From positions 1 through 7,273 of the forward strand of contig WGBH01000275.1 of the NCBI GenBank assembly GCA_015494435.1: a stretch of 7,273 nucleotides of DNA. Reading direction: 5' to 3'. The notes under the pieces are model-generated. The model ran no database searches, was not told the origin of the DNA, and saw only the letters and a list, made by a program, of their open reading frames with translations. Both the position numbers and the translations under genes were made by a program. Every line of letters begins with the position of its first letter. Positions within the stretch are counted from its first letter, which is position 1. Positions 5,777 to 7,273 of the stretch are shown here, piece by piece. The DNA comes from Thiotrichaceae bacterium. GTDB lineage: Bacteria > Pseudomonadota > Gammaproteobacteria > Thiotrichales > Thiotrichaceae.

Positions 5777-6607
5777 ATGACGGAAGCAATAGAAAAACGC
5801 GATGAATTTGATGTTGAAATTAAGGGTACAGTTGGCAAACCTTTTGCTGATGATCCTAAATTTGAGTCACGCAATGTAGATGTTTTCTATGGTGATAAAC
5901 AAGCAATCTTTGATGTAAATTTGGATATTGCTAAAAATGAAATCGTTGCCATGATTGGTCCCTCTGGTTGCGGTAAATCTACTTATTTACGCTGCCTCAA
6001 TCGTATGAATGACACTATTCCTATCTGTCGAGTTACAGGTCATATCAAGCTTGATGGCGAAGATATTTATGACAAGCATCAAGACCCTGTTTTATTGCGC
6101 GCCCGAGTCGGGATGGTGTTTCAAAAAGCCAATCCTTTTCCTAAATCCATCTATGATAATGTTGCCTATGGTGCTCGCTTGCATGGATTGACCTCTAATA
6201 AAACGGAATTGGATGATCTGGTTGAAAAAAGCTTGATTCGGGCGGGATTGTTTAAAGAGGTAAAAGATGATTTACATAAACCAGGGACAGGTTTATCAGG
6301 CGGTCAACAACAGCGTCTTTGTATTGCTAGAACCATTGCAGTTGATCCTGAGGTGATTTTAATGGATGAACCGACCTCAGCACTTGATCCTATTGCCACC
6401 GCCCTAATCGAAGAGTTAATGATTGAATTAAGTGCGAAATATACCATCGCCATTGTTACTCATTCGATGCAACAAGCAGCACGTGTTTCCAATCGAACCG
6501 CTTATTTTCATCTTGGCAAACTGGTTGAGGTAAATGATACCGATTCAGTTTTTACCAATCCTGAGCATCAATTAACTGAAAATTATATTACGGGACGTTT
6601 TGGTTGA
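5777..6607 (+). CDS. pstB: Phosphate ABC transporter ATP-binding protein PstB
   Basis: PstB is the cytoplasmic ATPase that powers PstSCA. All ABC motifs are intact in the 276-residue protein: Walker A GPSGCGKST (61-69), Q-loop Gln116 in VGMVFQ, signature LSGGQQQR (173-180), Walker B VILMDEP (193-199) with catalytic Glu198, D-loop SALD (201-204) and H-loop His229 in IVTHS. The string MVFQKANPFPKSIYDNVAYG and the GRFG C-terminus are diagnostic of PstB within the ABC family. About 29 residues precede the usual nucleotide-binding-domain start. The ATG has no good Shine-Dalgarno close by. A 15-codon frame from the preceding repeat ends at TGA 5778-5780, overlapping this start, so coupled translation is possible. 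The gene is separated from pstA by 236 bases and from phoU by 200, both filled mainly by the repeated element. Confidence 0.97.
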   Translation: MTEAIEKRDEFDVEIKGTVGKPFADDPKFESRNVDVFYGDKQAIFDVNLDIAKNEIVAMIGPSGCGKSTYLRCLNRMNDTIPICRVTGHIKLDGEDIYDKHQDPVLLRARVGMVFQKANPFPKSIYDNVAYGARLHGLTSNKTELDDLVEKSLIRAGLFKEVKDDLHKPGTGLSGGQQQRLCIARTIAVDPEVILMDEPTSALDPIATALIEELMIELSAKYTIAIVTHSMQQAARVSNRTAYFHLGKLVEVNDTDSVFTNPEHQLTENYITGRFG

Positions 6608-6615
6608 AAATGTCA

Positions 6616-6773
6616 GGGAGTTTCAAGTAATGAATTTACCCATATTGCGCTGATTTTTTGTTCCTGATTGGAGTATCTCAAAAGGAGCATAGTTATTCTA
6701 CGCAACGATTGAGGGGATTCAAACAGGGATAAAAGAGCAAGTAAGATGGGTAAATTTATTGTTTGGAACTTCC
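6616..6773 (+). mobile_element. MITE-like palindromic element, copy 2 (between pstB and phoU)
   Basis: This 158-bp element is a direct-orientation relative of the one at 5601-5760, roughly 85% identical by eye outside the apical left arm. Terminal inverted repeats are again about 28 bp (6616-6643 against 6746-6773), starting GGGAGTT on the left and ending AACTTCC on the right. Flanking triplets are TCA (6613-6615) and TTA (6774-6776), so there is no exact target duplication. It starts 9 bases after the pstB stop and ends 34 bases before phoU. The apical left arm has diverged (6679-6688) while the right arm CGCAACGATT (6701-6710) is conserved, so the hairpin tip is weaker than in copy 1. No protein is encoded. 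Confidence 0.8.
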
Positions 6774-6796
6774 TTATCCCTTTTATTCGATCTACT

Positions 6797-6800
6797 AGGA
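6797..6800 (+). promoter_or_regulatory. Ribosome binding site of phoU
   Basis: AGGA (preceded by T, giving TAGGA) lies 7 bases before the ATG at 6808. Unlike pstB, phoU has its own site downstream of the repeat element, so its translation need not depend on an upstream frame. Confidence 0.6.
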
Positions 6801-6807
6801 ATACATT

Positions 6808-7273
6808 ATGGAGTTAGGACAACATATATCACAAAGATATAACGAAGAATTAGAAGAAATACGCAGTAATGTTTTAAAAATGGGTGGTCTAGTTGAAACA
6901 CAGACCACCAATGCAATTAAAGCGTTGCTAAATCGGGATGCTGATTTAGCAGATAAAGTCGCAACCTCTGATGATGCGGTGAATCAAATGGAAATAGCCA
7001 TTGATGAGGAATGCACTCGTGTTATTGCTAAACGCCAACCTGCGGCTTCTGATTTACGCCTTGTAATTGCGGTGGTTAAAGTGATTACTGATCTGGAAAG
7101 AATTGGTGATGAAGCGGAAAAAATTGGGCGTTACTCTAAAAAACTAGCAAAAAAGAAAGTCATTAATGATATCCATTCTGAACTGTCACATTTAGGTGAG
7201 CTAGTTACTCAAACATTGCAAGATTCTTTGGATGCCTTTGCGCGCTTAGATGCAAATGATGCAGTGCGTATTC
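6808..7273 (+). CDS. phoU: Phosphate signalling protein PhoU (3' truncated by window edge)
   Basis: PhoU is a cytoplasmic helical-bundle protein that links the PstSCAB transporter to the PhoR sensor kinase and keeps the Pho regulon off when phosphate is plentiful. The window contains 155 codons and one further base of an expected ~230-240. The translation begins MELGQHISQRYNEELEEIR and carries family hallmarks: MGGLVETQTTNAIKAL (25-40), DECT-like EECTRVIAKRQPAASDLRL (67-85), and the metal-binding motif of the first repeat, DLERIGDEAEKIG (95-107), with acidic residues at D95, E97, D101 and E102. The second three-helix repeat starts near residue 120 and is cut off. Position directly after pstB is the standard pst-phoU order. 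The end at 7273 is the window boundary, not a real stop. Confidence 0.95.
   Translation, partial: MELGQHISQRYNEELEEIRSNVLKMGGLVETQTTNAIKALLNRDADLADKVATSDDAVNQMEIAIDEECTRVIAKRQPAASDLRLVIAVVKVITDLERIGDEAEKIGRYSKKLAKKKVINDIHSELSHLGELVTQTLQDSLDAFARLDANDAVRI

Noticed and set aside
6009..6191. 60-codon + strand frame inside pstB
   Set aside because: Out-of-frame shadow within the conserved ATPase; no independent features.
5601..6773. CRISPR or retron-like array
   Set aside because: Only two long copies separated by a whole gene, with no spacer pattern and no associated protein; the inverted ends fit a MITE-like element better.

Overview
This window looks like ordinary chromosomal DNA from a low-GC gammaproteobacterium (about 40% G+C by eye). 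TatB, TatC, PstB and PhoU all resemble their gammaproteobacterial counterparts. The enlarged PstC and PstA permeases, the PstS type, and short palindromic repeat elements between operon genes recall sulfur-oxidising Thiotrichales-like bacteria, but that placement is an inference and weaker than the gene calls.

Layout, all genes on the + strand. (1) 113-1563: tatB and tatC, with a 4-base stop/start overlap, encode two core parts of the twin-arginine translocase. TatC carries an unusual acidic tail of about 95 residues. (2) 1564-1773: a strong intrinsic terminator closes the tat unit. Six bases after its T-run comes a near-consensus PHO box with a -10 element, the promoter of the phosphate operon. 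(3) 1774-5540: pstS, pstC and pstA encode the periplasmic phosphate-binding protein and both permease subunits. (4) 5541-5776: a terminator-like hairpin, then a 160-bp palindromic element. (5) 5777-6607: pstB, the transporter ATPase. (6) 6608-6807: a second, 158-bp copy of the same element in the same orientation. (7) 6808-7273: phoU, cut off by the window edge.

The pst genes form one high-affinity phosphate importer. PstS captures phosphate in the periplasm, PstC and PstA form the channel, PstB hydrolyses ATP, and PhoU links transporter state to PhoR/PhoB signalling. The PHO box predicts PhoB induction during phosphate starvation.

The gene set is textbook. The notable part is that pstB is bracketed by two MITE-like repeats, each palindromic over nearly its whole length. 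In the operon transcript they would form long hairpins, which could separate pstB and phoU expression from pstSCA. The 3' end of the first repeat also supplies a ribosome-binding site and a 15-codon reading frame whose stop overlaps the pstB start. I found no clear sign of a new multi-gene system.
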